Below the pieces are notes generated by a model. The model saw only the letters and a list, made by a program, of their open reading frames with translations. It had not been told where the DNA came from and ran no database searches. The translations under genes and the position numbers were made by a program. Of a DNA stretch of 64,000 bases, positions 1 to 9,412 are shown piece by piece; positions within the stretch are counted from its first letter, which is position 1; every line of letters begins with the position of its first letter. The DNA is from Mucilaginibacter_A sp965201005 (GTDB lineage Bacteria; Bacteroidota; Bacteroidia; Sphingobacteriales; Sphingobacteriaceae), in NCBI RefSeq assembly GCF_965201005.1, contig NZ_OZ241747.1:2790001-2854000 (forward strand), read 5' to 3'.

Positions 1-11
1 TTTTCAAATAT

Positions 12-3000
12 ATGATAAAATATTTACTGCCTTTTTGCCGGAAACTATCTGCCGGAAGCAAAGCTGGGGCTATCATTTTGATTTCAATTTTAACTGTGTT
101 TTCTGCGGAAGCTAAAGTAAAAAGCAACCAGAGCTTAAACACACGCATCACTTTAAACCTTAAAAATAAGGCGGTAAAAGAAGTATTCCTGAAAATCAGC
201 AGGGATTACCGCATCAATTTCGCTTACAGCCCCAATACGGTGCCAAGTGAAAAAAAGATTGACCTGCAGGTAAAAGATAAGCCGCTGGAAAACGTTTTGC
301 ACGAAATTTTAGACCCTATCGGGATGGATTATGCTGTATCGGACAACATCATCGTGATCGATAAAAAAGTTAAGCACGAAACCCAGCAGGACCAGCCGGT
401 TAGAGGACAGGTAACAGATAGTAAAGGTGCGCCACTACCGGGCGTAAGCGTTATGATCAAAGGGACAACATCCGGTGCCACTACAGATGGCAACGGCCGT
501 TACAGCCTGATTATGCCAAACGGGAACAATACGCTGGTTTTTACTTACATCGGTTTTACCACACAGGAAGTTGCCGTTAACAGTCAAACGGTAATCAACA
601 TAAAACTGGCAGAAACAACTAATGCTTTAAACGAAGTAGTAGTAACAGCACTGGGCATCAACCGGGAAAAAAAATCTTTAGGTTACGCCGTTTCAGAAGT
701 TAAAGGTGCTGAATTTACCCAGGCACGCGAAAACAATGTGGCCAACGCTTTAACGGGCAAAGTTGCTGGTGTAAATGCAATCGGTTTATCTACCGGCCCG
801 GGCGGCTCCAGTCGGGTTGTTATCCGTGGAAACGGATCTTTGACCGGGCAAAACCAACCGCTTTATGTGGTGAACGGTATGCCGATAGACAATAGTACGC
901 CGGGTGGTTCGGCAACAGTTAACGGCCTTACCAACAACGTGGACCGTGGTGATGGTATCGGCGGCATCAACCCGGACGATATTGAAACCATGACCGTGTT
1001 AAAAGGTGGTACCGCTGCTGCTTTATACGGTTCGCGGGCGGCAAACGGTGTAATTTTGATCACGACCAAAAAAGGCCGGGCGCAAAAAGGCATCGGTATA
1101 GAATACAACACTACAGCAACTTTAGAAGATATTGCAGTTTTTCCGAAATTTCAATATCAGTACGGGCAAGGCGACAGTGGCGTTTTACCAACAGATTTAG
1201 GAACGGCGCAATCCACTGGCCGCAGGTCTTGGGGCGAGTCGATCGATCCGTCTAAAACTTTTACTGCGGTTGACGGGCAAAAGCACAGTTATGTGGCTCA
1301 AAAAGATAACCTAAAAAACTTTTACCAAACTGGTACTACTTTTACCAATACACTGGCTTTTACCGGTGGATCTGAAGCATTGACCTATCGCGTTTCGGCT
1401 GCAGATTTAAACAGCCGCGGATTGCTTCCGGGCACCACTTTCGACCGCAAAACCGGTAATGTTTCTTTAAACGGAAAGCTTGGCAGCAAAATCACCATTG
1501 AAGCTTTGGCGCAATACAATTTAGAAAAAGGCCATAATAAAACCAGTGCCGGTGATGCTTTGGGCAACCCTAACTGGCTGCCGTATATGGTTGCCAATAC
1601 AGTTGATGTGCGCTGGATCAAACCGGGATATGATGCCAGCGGAACCGAAACGGTTTGGAATGATGCGGCAATCGCTTCCAACGGTTACTTCGTGATCAAC
1701 AAATACAAAGAAGACGATACCAAAAACCGGATGATTACCCAAGGTTCGGTTGCTTATGAACCGGTTAAAAATCTGGTTTTCAAAGGTGTGGTCAGTCGTG
1801 ATTTTTACAGTTATAATTATTCAAACGTATTACCTACCGGTACACTTTATGTGCCAAACGGGAGTTATTCCGGCATCAAATCCGATGCTTCCGAAACAAA
1901 TGGATTGGCAACCGTTAACTATCACACCAGGTTTGCCGATAAATTCAACATCTCTGTTTTAGGCGGTGTGAATGCACAAAAATCAGAAGTAAACCAGCTA
2001 TCTTTAAACGGTTCTACTTTTACCATACCATACTTTTACAGTTATACTAATCTGGCTACCGCTTCAACTGTGCCATATACCGGCCGCAGTGCCATCAATT
2101 CTGTTTTTGGTTCTGCAGATTTTGATTATAAAAGCCTGCTTTACTTAACTGTAACCGGCCGTAAAGATTGGTTTTCGGTATTAAGCCAGGCGCACAACAG
2201 CGTATTTTACCCAAGCGTTGGCGGCAGTTTCATTTTATCTGATGCGCTTAAACTGCCTGCTGTTTTTAACCTGGCAAAAATCAGGGCTTCTTATGCGCGC
2301 GTGGGCGGCGGCGGCCCAGACCCTTATCAGATCAATTTATCTTACAGTAACGTACCAAGTTCTGGCCCGACTTTACAAAATGTAACCAGCAGCATTATTT
2401 CCAACCCTAATTTAAAACCCTATACTTCTACCACGCGGGAAGCCGGTATAGAAATGCAAATGTTTAAAAACCGTTTAAATTTTGATGTTACATTGTATGA
2501 CCGGGAAACCACAAACGATATTGTAAATTCCACCATATCTTCTACATCCGGCTACAACAGTGTCGTTTTAAATTTAGGTGCCATCAGTAATAAAGGCATC
2601 GAACTACAAATTAACGGTACACCGTTAAGCGGTAAAAACTTTAGCTGGAACCCAAGCTTCAACTTCTCTTTTAACAAAAACAGGGTATTAAAACTGGCTG
2701 AGAACATTACTTCGGTACAATTGGCAAACTCAGTCAATAACTGGGCTTACATCAACAATATTGTGGGTTATTCTGCCGGGCAGATTGTGGGTACAAGTAT
2801 GCAAAAAGATGCCGGCGGCAATGTTGTTTACAGCAAAACAACCGGCTATCCGGTGGCTACGGATTTGCATGTTTTGGGCAATAGTGTGGCACCTTACACA
2901 ATGGGCCTTACAAACAGTTTCCGCTATAAACGCTTTAATTTAAGTGTTTTGCTGGATGGTAAATTCGGTAACAAAATATTCTCGGTTGCCGAAGTTTATG

Positions 3001-3410
3001 AAGCCCGTTTAGGCTTGCTGAAATCTACGCTGCCCGGCCGCGACAACGGTTTGGTTTTATCCGGTGTAGATCAAACCGGGGCTGCTTACAGCCGCACAGT
3101 ACCGGTAAGCGGTTTGCGCAGTTATTATGACAATTACAAAACCTATTCTGACCTCTTTTTGCACGATGGCGGCTTTGTAAAACTGCGCCAGGTCATCTTT
3201 GGGTACAACATCCCGGTATCAGCTTTAAAATTGGTAAAACTCCAATCGGCTAATATTTCTTTTGTAGCCCGGAACCTGGCAATTTTGTACAAAAAGACTG
3301 AAAATTTCGATCCCGAATCCAGCCTGACAAACAGTAATATCCAGGGCATCGAATCTATCGGTTTACCGCACACCCGCTCATTCGGTCTGAACTTATCCGT
3401 CAAATTTTAA
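12..3410 (+). CDS. SusC/RagA-type TonB-linked outer membrane receptor with STN domain
   Basis: Outer membrane importer that works with a SusD lipoprotein and TonB to bring in oligomers or ligands. Residues 1-35 form a signal peptide (hydrophobic IILISILTVF, then SAEA). Residues about 46-118 are an STN (secretin/TonB short N-terminal) domain, 129-215 a carboxypeptidase-regulatory-like domain beginning VRGQVTDSKGAPLPGVSV, about 220-350 the plug (NEVVVTALGI, then VLKGGTAAALYGSRAANGVI), and the rest the barrel ending SFGLNLSVKF, a typical aromatic C-terminus. 1132 aa is normal for the family. The ATG lies 11 bases from the window edge, so an upstream promoter cannot be seen. An STN domain usually means signalling to a FecR-type anti-sigma factor, but none is visible here. 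SusD follows after 1 base. The ligand cannot be read from sequence. Confidence 0.95.
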   Translation: MIKYLLPFCRKLSAGSKAGAIILISILTVFSAEAKVKSNQSLNTRITLNLKNKAVKEVFLKISRDYRINFAYSPNTVPSEKKIDLQVKDKPLENVLHEILDPIGMDYAVSDNIIVIDKKVKHETQQDQPVRGQVTDSKGAPLPGVSVMIKGTTSGATTDGNGRYSLIMPNGNNTLVFTYIGFTTQEVAVNSQTVINIKLAETTNALNEVVVTALGINREKKSLGYAVSEVKGAEFTQARENNVANALTGKVAGVNAIGLSTGPGGSSRVVIRGNGSLTGQNQPLYVVNGMPIDNSTPGGSATVNGLTNNVDRGDGIGGINPDDIETMTVLKGGTAAALYGSRAANGVILITTKKGRAQKGIGIEYNTTATLEDIAVFPKFQYQYGQGDSGVLPTDLGTAQSTGRRSWGESIDPSKTFTAVDGQKHSYVAQKDNLKNFYQTGTTFTNTLAFTGGSEALTYRVSAADLNSRGLLPGTTFDRKTGNVSLNGKLGSKITIEALAQYNLEKGHNKTSAGDALGNPNWLPYMVANTVDVRWIKPGYDASGTETVWNDAAIASNGYFVINKYKEDDTKNRMITQGSVAYEPVKNLVFKGVVSRDFYSYNYSNVLPTGTLYVPNGSYSGIKSDASETNGLATVNYHTRFADKFNISVLGGVNAQKSEVNQLSLNGSTFTIPYFYSYTNLATASTVPYTGRSAINSVFGSADFDYKSLLYLTVTGRKDWFSVLSQAHNSVFYPSVGGSFILSDALKLPAVFNLAKIRASYARVGGGGPDPYQINLSYSNVPSSGPTLQNVTSSIISNPNLKPYTSTTREAGIEMQMFKNRLNFDVTLYDRETTNDIVNSTISSTSGYNSVVLNLGAISNKGIELQINGTPLSGKNFSWNPSFNFSFNKNRVLKLAENITSVQLANSVNNWAYINNIVGYSAGQIVGTSMQKDAGGNVVYSKTTGYPVATDLHVLGNSVAPYTMGLTNSFRYKRFNLSVLLDGKFGNKIFSVAEVYEARLGLLKSTLPGRDNGLVLSGVDQTGAAYSRTVPVSGLRSYYDNYKTYSDLFLHDGGFVKLRQVIFGYNIPVSALKLVKLQSANISFVARNLAILYKKTENFDPESSLTNSNIQGIESIGLPHTRSFGLNLSVKF

Positions 3411-3411
3411 C

Positions 3412-4956
3412 ATGAACCTGATGAAGAACTTTTTTAAAAAATACCTGATAAAAACAGCATTGGTTTCAGGCTTAGCAACCGGGCTGTCATCCTGCACCAA
3501 AGATTTTGTAGCTTTAAATACCAACCCGGATGCCGTTTCTACCGGTACACCGCAGTTTATTTTCAGCAAAGCACAGTACGATGGCACAGGCAATATGCTC
3601 AACCTGTTGCTGGGCACCATGCAATATACCACCAGTTTTAACGATGTGGCCGGTTTTGGCTCTAAGTATGTACAAAGCCAGGCCAATTCATCGTCCAGCG
3701 CATTCAGTAATGCTTATCCAAACGAAATCAATGAAATCGGAGAAGTGATCAAAGGCGTGACCGGGGATGCAGCAAAAGTGAATTTACTGGCCGAAGCCCG
3801 CATCTGGCGCGTTTACTGTTTCAGCCGCTTAACAGATCTTTATGGCGATATACCTTATTCGCAGGCCGGGCAAGGTTATACCAACAGTATTTATGCACCA
3901 GTTTACGATGCGCAAAAAGATATTTATGCCAACATGCTTGCCGAACTGGATGCCGCTGCCACCAGTTTGGATGCGGCAAAAATCACATTTGGTTCTTCTG
4001 ATTTGATTTACGGCGGCAATACTGCACAATGGAAAAAATTTGCCTATTCATTAATGCTTCGTTTGGGTATGCGGATGACGAAGGTTGACGCCAATGCGGC
4101 ACAAACCTGGGCAACTAAAGCCATTGCTGGTGGTGTAATACTGGCCGATGCGGATGTGGCAAAAGTGGCTTATGTAGGTTCCGGACAGGATATCAACAAA
4201 AACCCGCTGGCTTTAAACCTGCTCAATTCTGATTACATTAAGGCTGATGGCAAAAGCAATACCGAAGGCGGCAAATACCAAGACGTGTTTATCAATTATT
4301 TAAAGACAAATACCGACCCGCGCCTGCCTGTGATTTCTGTGGTTTATACCACCGGCACGGCAGATACAACTTCGGCCAATCAAAAAGGCATGTCGGCCAT
4401 GCTGAGCACCAAACCGGCAGATTTTGTAACTTTTTCAGAACCGCGCCAAAATACACTGTTGCTGTTGTCTTCACCCCGTATCGTTTTTTCTGCTGCCGAA
4501 TCTTATTTTTTACTGGCAGAAGCGGCACTACGCGGCTGGTACAGCGGCGCAACTGCTACGGCTTCCTATCAAAACGGTATCAGCGCGGCCATGCGGCAAT
4601 GGGCCATTATCGCGGGTGCCAACGGAACCATCAGCACCAACCAGATCAACACTTATATCCGCTATCACCAGCTAAATACGGCCGGGACATTCGCCCAGCA
4701 AATGGAGCAGATACATACCCAGTTTTGGGTAGGTGTTTTTCCGGATGCGCAGGAAGTTTTTGCCAATTACCGTCGCACCGGTTATCCTGCGTTGGTGCCC
4801 AACAATTATGTGGGCAACGCAACAGGCGGTTTGATTTTCAGGCGGATGCTGTACCCGGTTTCCGAACAAAATTTAAATACAGCTTCGTACAAGGCAGCAA
4901 TTGCGCGGCAAGGAGCAGATTCGTTTTTAACGCGTGTTTGGTGGGATAAACAATAA
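3412..4956 (+). CDS. SusD/RagB-family surface lipoprotein
   Basis: Partner of the SusC protein just upstream; SusD proteins cap the barrel and bind substrate at the cell surface. The signal peptide ends in a lipobox, LSSC with Cys28, followed by TKDF. The body (DFVALNTNPDAVST, the helical repeats and WVGVFPDAQEVFANYRRTG near the C-terminus) fits the SusD-like_2 subgroup, and 514 aa is usual. An alternative ATG at 3421 would shorten the leader by three residues. The leader codons include an exact copy of word B at 3449-3460 (reverse orientation). The gene is cotranscribed with susC (1-base gap). The SusCD pair presumably supplies substrate to the exported enzymes encoded downstream; that is inference. 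Confidence 0.93.
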   Translation: MNLMKNFFKKYLIKTALVSGLATGLSSCTKDFVALNTNPDAVSTGTPQFIFSKAQYDGTGNMLNLLLGTMQYTTSFNDVAGFGSKYVQSQANSSSSAFSNAYPNEINEIGEVIKGVTGDAAKVNLLAEARIWRVYCFSRLTDLYGDIPYSQAGQGYTNSIYAPVYDAQKDIYANMLAELDAAATSLDAAKITFGSSDLIYGGNTAQWKKFAYSLMLRLGMRMTKVDANAAQTWATKAIAGGVILADADVAKVAYVGSGQDINKNPLALNLLNSDYIKADGKSNTEGGKYQDVFINYLKTNTDPRLPVISVVYTTGTADTTSANQKGMSAMLSTKPADFVTFSEPRQNTLLLLSSPRIVFSAAESYFLLAEAALRGWYSGATATASYQNGISAAMRQWAIIAGANGTISTNQINTYIRYHQLNTAGTFAQQMEQIHTQFWVGVFPDAQEVFANYRRTGYPALVPNNYVGNATGGLIFRRMLYPVSEQNLNTASYKAAIARQGADSFLTRVWWDKQ

Positions 4957-5045
4957 ATCCGCTATTAAAAGGTTAAGTTATTTGCGGAAAGCTGACCACT
5001 TTCTGCAAAATTCAATTTTAAATGATGGATAAGTTTTTTCTGCGG

Positions 5046-5147
5046 ATGCTTCTTTTACCGCAAAAAATTTGGTTTGCCTGAAGCATTATTATGGCGACAA
5101 CAAAAGTTTTTCCGCAGGATTTAAATTAACGGGCAATACTGTTTTTA
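5046..5147. repeat. Words A and B in the susD-ridA gap
   Basis: The 280-base gap after susD holds word A (ATGCTTCTTTTA, 5046-5057, followed by CCGCAAAAAATTT) and word B (ATACTGTTTTTA, 5136-5147). No clear terminator or promoter was seen in the rest of the gap. Both words belong to the dispersed family described in the findings. Confidence 0.8.
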
Positions 5148-5236
5148 CACTATATTTTTTGTATAAAACCTGTAATTTCAGCTTTAAAAAAATAACATTA
5201 CGTTTTAAACAATTTAAAAACTTCACCTAATTAAAT

Positions 5237-5701
5237 ATGCAAACAGAGCGCAGATCAATTTTAAAGAAAATGCTGGCCTCACTGGCCGGGGTTTCGGTTT
5301 TCGGATTATCGGCCAAAGCCAGTCAGTTCGTTCCGGATGAAAAAGAAGTCAACAACATTACCAATTACCAGGATGTACCGTTGTTTTCTTCTTCAACCAA
5401 ACTTGGCAATATGGTTTTCATAGCCGGACAAGGTGCGCATGTGGCGCCTTTCGAGATCAAGGCTCACACGGAAATTGTGTTGAAATTGTTGGAAAACGAA
5501 CTGATAAAAGCCGGTTCGTCCATGCAAAAAGTTTTGAAAGTAAACGTTTACCTGAATGATATTGCCGATTACGCCGGCATGAACGAAGTGTACAAAGGCC
5601 GCTTCGGTAAAAAACCGCCCGTGCGTACTACCGTGGCTGTTGCTAAAGGCGGCGTGCCCGGAAACTCGCTGGTGGAGATGGATTGTATCGCTTACATATA
5701 G
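5237..5701 (+). CDS. Exported RidA (YjgF/UK114) family protein
   Basis: RidA proteins hydrolyse reactive enamine/imine intermediates made by PLP enzymes, releasing ammonia and a keto acid. The RidA fold covers about residues 45-154 (MVFIAGQGAHV, then PPVRTTVAVAKGGVPGNSLV, with the family arginine in PVRTT, ending VEMDCIAYI). Unlike ordinary cytosolic RidA of about 130 aa, this one has a 30-residue leader beginning MQTERRSILKKMLASLAG, a twin-arginine-like RRS followed by a hydrophobic stretch and SAKA. It sits 35 bases upstream of a PLP enzyme that also carries a Tat-like leader, so the two probably act together outside the cytoplasm. Export is inferred from the leader. Confidence 0.9.
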   Translation: MQTERRSILKKMLASLAGVSVFGLSAKASQFVPDEKEVNNITNYQDVPLFSSSTKLGNMVFIAGQGAHVAPFEIKAHTEIVLKLLENELIKAGSSMQKVLKVNVYLNDIADYAGMNEVYKGRFGKKPPVRTTVAVAKGGVPGNSLVEMDCIAYI

Positions 5702-5736
5702 TGTTTTTATCACCTAAAAATTAAAATCAAAACGAA

Positions 5737-6942
5737 ATGAAACGCAGAGATGTGATCAAAAGCCTGACCGCTTTGCCGCTGGTTGGTGGTTTTGTTGGAA
5801 GCCTGATCCCGGATGTGGCAACTGCAGCTCCGGCCGCGCCAAAACGCGATTTGTTTAAAGAGCTGGGCGTTACGCCAACCATTAACGCAGGCGTAACCAT
5901 GACTTTTTTGTCCGGTTCGCTGATGATGCCGGAGGTTTTGGAAGCAATCAATTCCACTTCGCACGATTTTGCCAACATGTACGAGCTGCAGGATAAAATC
6001 GGGGCAAAAATCGCCGAAATGCTGCACGTAGAATCGGCCATGGTAACATCCGGCGCGGCTTGCGCCATGCTTTTGGGCACAGCGGCATGCATCACCGGCA
6101 CCGATGCCGAAAAAATAAAAATGCTGCCCAACCTGCCCGGCCCGCGCCCGGAAGTGATTATGCAGAAAACGCACCGTTATCTTTTTGACCAGGCAGTAAG
6201 CACCACCGGTGCAAAAATTGTGGAGGTTGAAGGTGCGGACGGTATGCAAAAAGCCATCAACCCAAACACGGTAATGGCCTTGTTTTTTAATGCTGCGGAC
6301 AAAAGCAGCATTAGCCATGAGGATTTTGTGCGGATTGCAAAAGCCAAAAACATCCCGACTTTTTTGGATGCCGCTGCAGATGTTCCGCCGGTAGAAAATT
6401 TGTTCAAATTTCAGAAAATCGGTTTTGATCTGGTTACTTTTTCGGGCGGGAAAATGATCCGCGGCCCGCAAAGTGCCGGTTTGTTGTTCGGGCGGAAAGA
6501 TTTGATTGCCGCTGCCAGGTTAAACCACTCTCCGCATGAAGCACCGATTGGCCGCCCGATGAAAGTGAACAAAGAAGAAATGTTCGGGATGTATGCCGCA
6601 CTAAAATCTTACCTCGAACGCGATCATAAAAAAGAATGGGAAGATTGGCTGCAGCGCGCCAAACGCATTGGCACACAGCTGGAAACCGTGCCAACGGTAA
6701 AAACAGAAACACATATTGACCCTGGCCCGGCCAATGCTTTCCCGAGTTTGGATGTGGTTTGGGATTTCAGCAAAGTAAAAATAAAACCACAGGAAGTGCT
6801 TGCCGCGCTGAAAAACGGAACGCCAAGTATTGTGGCCAATGGCAACGATAAAAAGCTGAATATCGGTGTGGTTTTGCTGCGGCCCGATCAGGTGGATGTT
6901 GTTGCCAAACGCGTGAAAGAAGTTTTGCAGCAGGCAGTTTAA
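5737..6942 (+). CDS. SelA-like PLP-dependent enzyme with Tat-like leader (glucosaminate ammonia-lyase type)
   Basis: A fold-type I PLP enzyme of the SelA-related group that includes D-glucosaminate-6-phosphate ammonia-lyase (DgaE) and EF_0838. The Schiff-base lysine is probably Lys239 in FSGGKMIRGPQSAGLL; other family blocks are VTSGAACAMLLGTAACITGT and FLDAAADVPPVENL. The leader MKRRDVIKSLTALPLVGGFV with later ATAA looks like a Tat signal, fitting export of a folded cofactor enzyme. It is not a true selA: the neighbours are RidA and a cog3964 amidohydrolase, the arrangement seen in glucosaminate-type operons. Likely reaction: elimination of ammonia from a 2-amino-3-hydroxy acid to a 2-keto-3-deoxy acid. 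Substrate unproven. Word A begins 4 bases after the stop (6947-6958). Confidence 0.85.
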   Translation: MKRRDVIKSLTALPLVGGFVGSLIPDVATAAPAAPKRDLFKELGVTPTINAGVTMTFLSGSLMMPEVLEAINSTSHDFANMYELQDKIGAKIAEMLHVESAMVTSGAACAMLLGTAACITGTDAEKIKMLPNLPGPRPEVIMQKTHRYLFDQAVSTTGAKIVEVEGADGMQKAINPNTVMALFFNAADKSSISHEDFVRIAKAKNIPTFLDAAADVPPVENLFKFQKIGFDLVTFSGGKMIRGPQSAGLLFGRKDLIAAARLNHSPHEAPIGRPMKVNKEEMFGMYAALKSYLERDHKKEWEDWLQRAKRIGTQLETVPTVKTETHIDPGPANAFPSLDVVWDFSKVKIKPQEVLAALKNGTPSIVANGNDKKLNIGVVLLRPDQVDVVAKRVKEVLQQAV

Positions 6943-6997
6943 GCAGATGCTTCTTTTATCAGTGTTTTTTTGGTATGAAAAGAATATAAAAGAAAGG

Positions 6998-7114
6998 TCA
7001 TCCCCCTAACCCCCTTCAAAAGGGGTAAGTATAGTTTGATACCTTTCTATCTGCTACTTTCAAGTCGATAGAAAGGTCTGCGAGCGATTTCCCCTTTTTA
7101 AAGTTAGGTGTGTG
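6998..7114. repeat. Non-coding MITE-like copy of the DUF559-associated repeat
   Basis: The left end reads CATCCCCCTAACCCCCTTC with AAAAGGGG, and the right end GTCTGCGAGCGATTTCCCC, then AAAGTTAGGTGTGTGA. The right end matches the outer flank plus inverted repeat beside the DUF559 gene near 24331-24378 (GTCTGCAAGCGATTTCCCC when reversed). Inside is a second inverted pair, ACCTTTCTATC at 7041-7051 and GATAGAAAGGT at 7067-7077. It contains no ORF and separates the PLP enzyme from the amidohydrolase gene. It looks like a miniature element related to the DUF559 locus. Confidence 0.65.
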
Positions 7115-7149
7115 ATTCTAAATATAACAACAAAGAATTTTGAATTAAA

Positions 7150-8439
7150 ATGAGAAGAATACTTCTTTTACCACTATTTTTTTGGTGTTTTTGTCAGGAT
7201 TTAAAAGCGCAAACCTATTCCATCGTGATAAAGGGCGGCCATGTGATCGACCCAAAAAATAACCTGGACGGCTTGATGGACGTTGCCATTCAGGATGGAA
7301 AAATTGCCCTGATCTCCAAAAACATCGATGCCAAAAAAGGCCTGCAACTGGTTGACGCCAAAGGGTTTTACGTTACACCGGGTTTGATCGATATCCACTC
7401 GCACAATTTTTGGGGAACAGAGCCAGACCATGCTTACGAAAACGGAAACCTGGCACTTCCGCCGGACGGTTTCACTTTCCGTAATGGCGTAACCACCGTG
7501 GTAGATGCGGGCAGTTCCGGCTGGCGTACTTTTCCAACTTTTAAGGCGCAAACCATCGACCAATCCCAAACGCGCGTACTGGCTTTTTTAAACATTGTGG
7601 GCGAAGGGATGCGCGGCGGTTACGAACAAAATACCATGGATATGGATCCGCGGATGGCCGCATATGTTGCGCGGCGTTACAAAGATTTGATCGTAGGTTA
7701 TAAAGTTGCCCATTTTGAAGGTCATGAATGGACACCGGTCGATCATGCGATAGAAGCTTCTAAACAATCCGGCGGCATCCCGCTGATGATCGATTTCGGG
7801 GGAAGCAACCCGCCGCTTTCCATCGAAGAATTGTTTATGCAGCACCTGCGGCCGGGCGATATTTTTACACATTGTTTCGGTCAGCTGGGCGGCCGCGAAT
7901 ATATTGTTGACCTCTCTACTCAAAAAGTAAAACCTTTTGTTTGGGAAGCCCGCAAAAAAGGGATTTATTTTGATGTAGGCTACGGCGGCATCAGTTTTGC
8001 GTACTCACAGGCCATCCCGGCACTTAAAGAAGGTTTTTTCCCGAATTCCATCAGCACAGATATACACGTGGGCAGCATGAACAATGCCATGAAAGATATG
8101 CTGACCACGATGTCTAAATTTTTGGCAATGGGCATGAGTTTGAAGCAGGTGATCCAGGCCAGCACTTCTAATCCTGCACACGAAATCCACCACGAAGAAT
8201 TAGGGAACCTATCTGTTGGCACGGATGCCGATGTGGCCATTTTAAACCTGCGCGAAGGTAAATTCGGCTTGTTTGATTATACCGGTTACAAGCTGCAAGC
8301 CAGCAAAAAACTGGAATGTGAAATGACGATCCGCGGAGGCAGGGTTGTTTATGACCTGAACGGGATTGCCGACCCGATTTATCCGCCAAAAATTATGGCA
8401 GAAAGCGAATTGAAAGCCAGAAAATCCGAAACACACTAA
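7150..8439 (+). CDS. Exported amidohydrolase/deacetylase (cog3964, EF_0837-like)
   Basis: Amidohydrolase-superfamily metalloenzyme. The first metal motif is GLIDIHSHNF (His83, His85); further family features are FIFTHC-like DIFTHCFGQLGGREYIV and STDIHVGSMNNAMKDMLTTM near the end of the barrel. Members of this group (EF_0837, Atu3266) were once called dihydroorotases but remove acyl groups from small hydroxy or amino acids. A Sec signal peptide, MRRILLLPLFFWCFCQDLKA, places this copy outside the cytoplasm, unusual for the group. It follows the SelA-like PLP gene, the same pairing as EF_0837/EF_0838. A role as N-deacylase preparing the free amino acid for the PLP enzyme is inference. Word A follows the stop at 8457-8468. 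Confidence 0.87.
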   Translation: MRRILLLPLFFWCFCQDLKAQTYSIVIKGGHVIDPKNNLDGLMDVAIQDGKIALISKNIDAKKGLQLVDAKGFYVTPGLIDIHSHNFWGTEPDHAYENGNLALPPDGFTFRNGVTTVVDAGSSGWRTFPTFKAQTIDQSQTRVLAFLNIVGEGMRGGYEQNTMDMDPRMAAYVARRYKDLIVGYKVAHFEGHEWTPVDHAIEASKQSGGIPLMIDFGGSNPPLSIEELFMQHLRPGDIFTHCFGQLGGREYIVDLSTQKVKPFVWEARKKGIYFDVGYGGISFAYSQAIPALKEGFFPNSISTDIHVGSMNNAMKDMLTTMSKFLAMGMSLKQVIQASTSNPAHEIHHEELGNLSVGTDADVAILNLREGKFGLFDYTGYKLQASKKLECEMTIRGGRVVYDLNGIADPIYPPKIMAESELKARKSETH

Positions 8440-8482
8440 ACTTAAAGAGGTTGCCAATGCTTCTTTTATCAACCTAAATTGA

Positions 8483-9412
8483 ATGAAAAGTAAATTATAC
8501 TTCGGTTTAACAATACTGTTTTTAGCTACCTTTTTTAAGCAGTCATCCGCCCAAACTATCCCAAAAGAAGAACTGATTTTTTTAACTTCTGCCTGGAAAG
8601 GGGAACGTTTTGCAGATGGCAGGCCAAAAATTCCGGACGCTTTGATTGCGCGCGCCAAAAATATAGGCATAGAAGAAGCATGGACAGTTTTGCGCAACGA
8701 AGGCTACAAAAACCAGTTTGAAGGAAATTGGAAATTAGTGCACGATGATGTACCGGTTGTTGGCCGCGCCGTTACCGCCATGTTTATGCCCACCCGGCCG
8801 GACATCGAAAAAAATATTAAAGAACGCGGTGCCCAGCAAGGCCGCAAAGGCAACACCAATGCCTGGCCGATAGATATATTGACCAAGGGCGATGTTTACG
8901 TGGCCGATGGTTTTGGCAAAATTGCAGGCGGCACATTGATTGGCGATAACCTTGGAAATGCCATTTTTAACAAAACCGGGAACGGGGTGATTTTTAATGG
9001 TTCTGCGCGCGATCTGCAAGGATTGAGCGCGATAAAAGGCTTTAATGCTTTTGTGCGGGATTTTGATCCGTCTTACCTGGAAGAAATGGTTTTGACCGGC
9101 CTGAACACGCCAATCCGGATTGGCCATGCCATCGTTTTGCCCGGAGATTTGGTTTTGTCTGAAAAAGAAGGCGTACTGTTTATCCCGGCGCATTTGGCCG
9201 AAACCGTGATTGCCACTGCAGAATTTATTGCCTTGCGGGACGAATTTAGCCATGCCATGCTTAAAGCAGGAACTTTTAGCACTGGCGAGATTGATAGTGA
9301 ATGGGGCGAACCCATCCGCGTTGCTTTTATGAAATGGCAGGATCAGCAGAACAAAAAAACAAAAATAAGCCGTGCCCAATTAAATGAGTTCATGAAAAAA
9401 AGAACCTGGTAA
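8483..9412 (+). CDS. Exported RraA-like protein (HMG/CHA aldolase fold)
   Basis: The C-terminal two thirds match the RraA/4-hydroxy-4-methyl-2-oxoglutarate aldolase fold: IGDNLGNAIFNKTGNGVI, then NGSARDLQGL, where Arg176-Asp177 form the RD pair that binds substrate and metal in catalytically active members. These enzymes cleave or decarboxylate 2-keto acids to give pyruvate. A signal peptide (MKSKLYFGLTILFLATFF up to SSAQ) and about 70 extra N-terminal residues distinguish it from short cytosolic RraA. Word B (8513-8524) encodes part of the leader core. The stop overlaps the next start by one base (TAATG), indicating translational coupling to the symporter. Proposed role: aldol cleavage of the keto-deoxy acid; unproven. 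Confidence 0.85.
   Translation: MKSKLYFGLTILFLATFFKQSSAQTIPKEELIFLTSAWKGERFADGRPKIPDALIARAKNIGIEEAWTVLRNEGYKNQFEGNWKLVHDDVPVVGRAVTAMFMPTRPDIEKNIKERGAQQGRKGNTNAWPIDILTKGDVYVADGFGKIAGGTLIGDNLGNAIFNKTGNGVIFNGSARDLQGLSAIKGFNAFVRDFDPSYLEEMVLTGLNTPIRIGHAIVLPGDLVLSEKEGVLFIPAHLAETVIATAEFIALRDEFSHAMLKAGTFSTGEIDSEWGEPIRVAFMKWQDQQNKKTKISRAQLNEFMKKRTW

Noticed and set aside
5737..6942. Annotation as selA (selenocysteine synthase)
   Set aside because: Tat-like leader, RidA and cog3964 amidohydrolase neighbours, and distance from selD/mnmH all point to the glucosaminate-lyase-type branch of the fold.
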